Source: an uncultured Clostridia bacterium
GTDB lineage: Bacteria; Bacillota; Clostridia; Lachnospirales; Lachnospiraceae
Length of the DNA stretch: 64,000 nt
Direction of reading: 5' to 3'
Assembly (NCBI GenBank): GCA_947385955.1
Contig: CANDNA010000006.1
Coordinates: 1-64,000 of the forward strand
Position numbers and translations under genes: made by a program. The notes below the pieces were generated by a model. The model saw nothing but the letters and a program-made list of their open reading frames with translations, was not told the DNA's origin and ran no database searches. Below are positions 62,044 through 64,000 of this stretch, piece after piece. Position 1 is the first letter of the stretch. Every line of letters starts with the position of its first letter.

Positions 62044-63945
62044 TCAGGAAAGCTGCGCGGCTTTCTTCTCGTCCGCAAGCGCCTCGGTCTCTCTGCCCAG
62101 CTTATGCAGAGTCACTGCACGGTTTTCGTAATATTTTGCCTTTGACGGATCCAGCTCTATGGCTTTTGTTTCATCCTGTAAGGCTTTTTGGTATTGCTTC
62201 ATGGTAAACAGCGTAGCTGCACGGCTGATGTAATATTCCGGGTTAGCGTCATTGAGTTTTATCGCCCTTGTCTTGCTCTGCAGGGCTTCCTCATATCTTC
62301 CCAGCTCATGCAGTGTAACACCCAGAGCTTTGGGATATTCCGGATTATCAGGCTCCAGAAGGATTGCCTTTTCCTGATCCTCCAATGCCTCTTCATACCG
62401 TTTCATTTCGTGCAGCGTGATACCTCTGCTCTCATAATATTGAGGATTGGAGCCGTCCAGTACGATCGCCTCTGTCTTATCCCGCAGGGCTTCCTCATAT
62501 CGCTTCATCGCATGTAAGGTAATGCCCCGGCTGAGATAATATTCCGGATTATGAGCCTCCAGTTCGATGGACTTGTTATCATCCTGCAGCGCCTCCTCAT
62601 ACCGTTTCATTTCATAAAGCGTGGCACTCCGGCTGTTATAATATTCCCCATTATCAGGCTCCAGCTCAATGGATCTGTCGTCATCCTGCAGCGCCTCTTC
62701 ATACCGTTTCAGCTTATACAGGGCAACGCTCCGCCTCTGGTAGTACTCCGCATTGTCCGGCACAAGAGAAATCACTTCCGTATAGAGTGCAACCGCCTTT
62801 TCCTGAGCGCCGTTCATGGCTTCTTTCCGGGCCTGGGACAGAAGTTTTTCAACCAGGGCAGGCCCTTCTGCCGGCCTGCCGGGACGCTGCCTGTCGTACC
62901 GCTCCATTGCATCCACAAATCTCAGCACATCACTTTTGGCATCTTCGGAAAGCGGTTTCTCATCCTGGGGGTCTTTCCTGACCTCATATTTATTTCTGAT
63001 CTCCTCAAAACTTTTCCGGTATAAATCGCACCGCTTTTCGGCCTGTTCCTGTACGTACTGACAGGGATCCCCAAATCCGGCCTCTTTGGAAAACCGCTCT
63101 CCGATCTGAAACATCACTTCGTCAAAGCCCAGGATTCTGACCAGATAGCCATTCTGTCTGGAGACAATCTCTTTGATCTGATCCGACGGTTCTCCCAAAT
63201 GACACCAGTAGATTCCGTTCAATTCGATTTCTTCCAGCAGAGACATAAAGGTACGGTCTCCGCCGGCATAGCCCACCACAATGGGTATGTATCTTGACAG
63301 GGCGCTGCGCAGCGGTTTTTCCCATTCAGCTTTTAACTCTGCCATATCCTCTTTGCGGTTCAGAGGCTGGAACAGAAGATCCCGATGTATTTTGGCAATG
63401 ACCGGATGCCTGGCATCGTTTGCAATATAGGATGCCAGGCTCTCATGTCCGACTACAAGAGGATGCCGGAATGTATAGGTATAGAGGGCATCCTCAATCA
63501 GGGAATCAAAGTTGGTGGTAATCACCAGCCTGTTCTGGGTATTGGATAAAAGCATCGCCAGAGGATAATACCCATAACTGGGGTATTTCTCTTCCATCTC
63601 TCTTTCCAGATAGGCATATGCCACATTGGGCTTTCCGGCAAAACGCAAATCAAACAGGGTAAAATAATCATCGTTTTTTAAAACATGGTCTTTCTCAAAA
63701 ACAGGGGCATAGTCTTTTTTCTCCAGTCCAAGTTCCTGTGCGCAGTCCTCTACATACCCACTCCCCTTATCCCGCAGATACCCCAGCCATTCCCGCATCA
63801 TTTCTTCCCCGGTACGGATACCGGATGCCCTGGATGCCCCGGCGCCAAGCACAAAACAATACCGCTGGCCGGCATCATAGCCTTCATAGATATGATCCAG
63901 GAACCGCTCCTCCTGCATCCTTTTTGCTTCTCTCTTTTCTGACAT
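62044..63945 (-). CDS. SIR2-like domain + TPR repeat protein
   Basis: About 633 residues. The N-terminal half is a SIR2_2-type domain: FVLGAGASRASG (residues about 31-42), ITTNFDSLIED (about 142-152) and VIAKIHRDLL. The C-terminal 240 residues are seven consecutive 34-residue TPRs of the form YYxSRGxTLHEMKRYEEAL, which are very similar to each other. SIR2 domains of this type in bacterial defence proteins are NADases, and TPRs serve as sensors or assembly parts. Start at 63945 with AGGAG 8 nt upstream. Upstream context is cut by the window end. Confidence 0.88.
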   Translation of the reverse strand: MSEKREAKRMQEERFLDHIYEGYDAGQRYCFVLGAGASRASGIRTGEEMMREWLGYLRDKGSGYVEDCAQELGLEKKDYAPVFEKDHVLKNDDYFTLFDLRFAGKPNVAYAYLEREMEEKYPSYGYYPLAMLLSNTQNRLVITTNFDSLIEDALYTYTFRHPLVVGHESLASYIANDARHPVIAKIHRDLLFQPLNRKEDMAELKAEWEKPLRSALSRYIPIVVGYAGGDRTFMSLLEEIELNGIYWCHLGEPSDQIKEIVSRQNGYLVRILGFDEVMFQIGERFSKEAGFGDPCQYVQEQAEKRCDLYRKSFEEIRNKYEVRKDPQDEKPLSEDAKSDVLRFVDAMERYDRQRPGRPAEGPALVEKLLSQARKEAMNGAQEKAVALYTEVISLVPDNAEYYQRRSVALYKLKRYEEALQDDDRSIELEPDNGEYYNSRSATLYEMKRYEEALQDDNKSIELEAHNPEYYLSRGITLHAMKRYEEALRDKTEAIVLDGSNPQYYESRGITLHEMKRYEEALEDQEKAILLEPDNPEYPKALGVTLHELGRYEEALQSKTRAIKLNDANPEYYISRAATLFTMKQYQKALQDETKAIELDPSKAKYYENRAVTLHKLGRETEALADEKKAAQLS

Positions 63946-64000
63946 GTCATACGCTCCTATCTGTTCCGCTCTCTTACAGGTTTTCCAAAACACCTTTTAT

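Noticed and set aside
62200-62760. Regular DNA repeats of about 102 bp, considered as CRISPR or tandem repeat array
   Set aside because: The period is a multiple of three and the unit translates into 34-residue TPR motifs in an open frame; no short repeat-spacer pattern.

Overview
The window reads as a chromosomal segment of a low-to-medium GC anaerobic Firmicute, most likely a Lachnospiraceae (Clostridium cluster XIVa) gut commensal. The reasons are three CUT2 monosaccharide ABC systems with YesM/YesN-type sensors, a high-molecular-weight rubredoxin, class III fructose bisphosphatase, DUF1836, a eukaryotic-type HisA, Gram-positive Shine-Dalgarno sites and promoters of TTGACA-17-TATAAT type. 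Genus is not resolved.

Positions 1-28,560 are almost entirely minus-strand carbohydrate sensing and uptake. Three modules each couple a CUT2 transporter (binding protein, double ATPase, permease) to a two-component system with its own extracytoplasmic binding protein: an Mgl-like module (164-7737), an Rbs-like module (9078-17223) with a PfkB kinase at 8022-8993, and a XylFGH/ChvE-GguAB-like module (18546-27891). Two sensor lipoproteins look like duplicated copies of the transporter binding protein of the same module. A stem-loop follows each transport binding-protein gene. A flavin reductase-rubredoxin gene lies divergent from the Rbs module and is followed by a palindrome-rich non-coding block.

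Positions 28,561-45,135 are mixed housekeeping: TrpR-like YerC, a bactofilin with a degenerate M23 partner, a cold-shock protein, lipoproteins, HisA, class III FBPase, dapB and dapA (dapA behind a lysine riboswitch), a CobA-like protein with an aberrant P-loop, a double-OB SSB, TypA/BipA, an aldo/keto reductase, a YczE-like membrane protein and HemL. Positions 45,365-49,000 hold a class M sirtuin plus Zn-macrodomain pair, a twice internally deleted NAD(P)-binding gene, an HxlR regulator, an RmlD-like reductase and a HAD hydrolase remnant.

Positions 49,086-58,249 are a conserved core block on the minus strand: hemerythrin-REC protein, RNase P RNA, a TGS/uridine-kinase-type protein, Nif3, TrmK, RpoD, DnaG and Dgt. 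A FliD-C-like protein follows.

The most striking locus is 59,329-61,374. A strong minus-strand promoter and a leader hairpin precede three tandem tRNA-like RNA genes of 114-119 nt, separated by only 4 and 6 nt, and then a Ro60-like (TROVE-type helical plus vWA/MIDAS) protein gene. Each RNA keeps a tRNA acceptor stem, D-arm and TTCGANN T-arm. The anticodon loop is replaced by about 50 nt that carry a shared hairpin with covarying stem, a hexaloop and a following ACAGCA. This resembles a Ro60/Y-RNA system but with a different topology. A GNAT acetyltransferase and a SIR2-TPR protein close the window.
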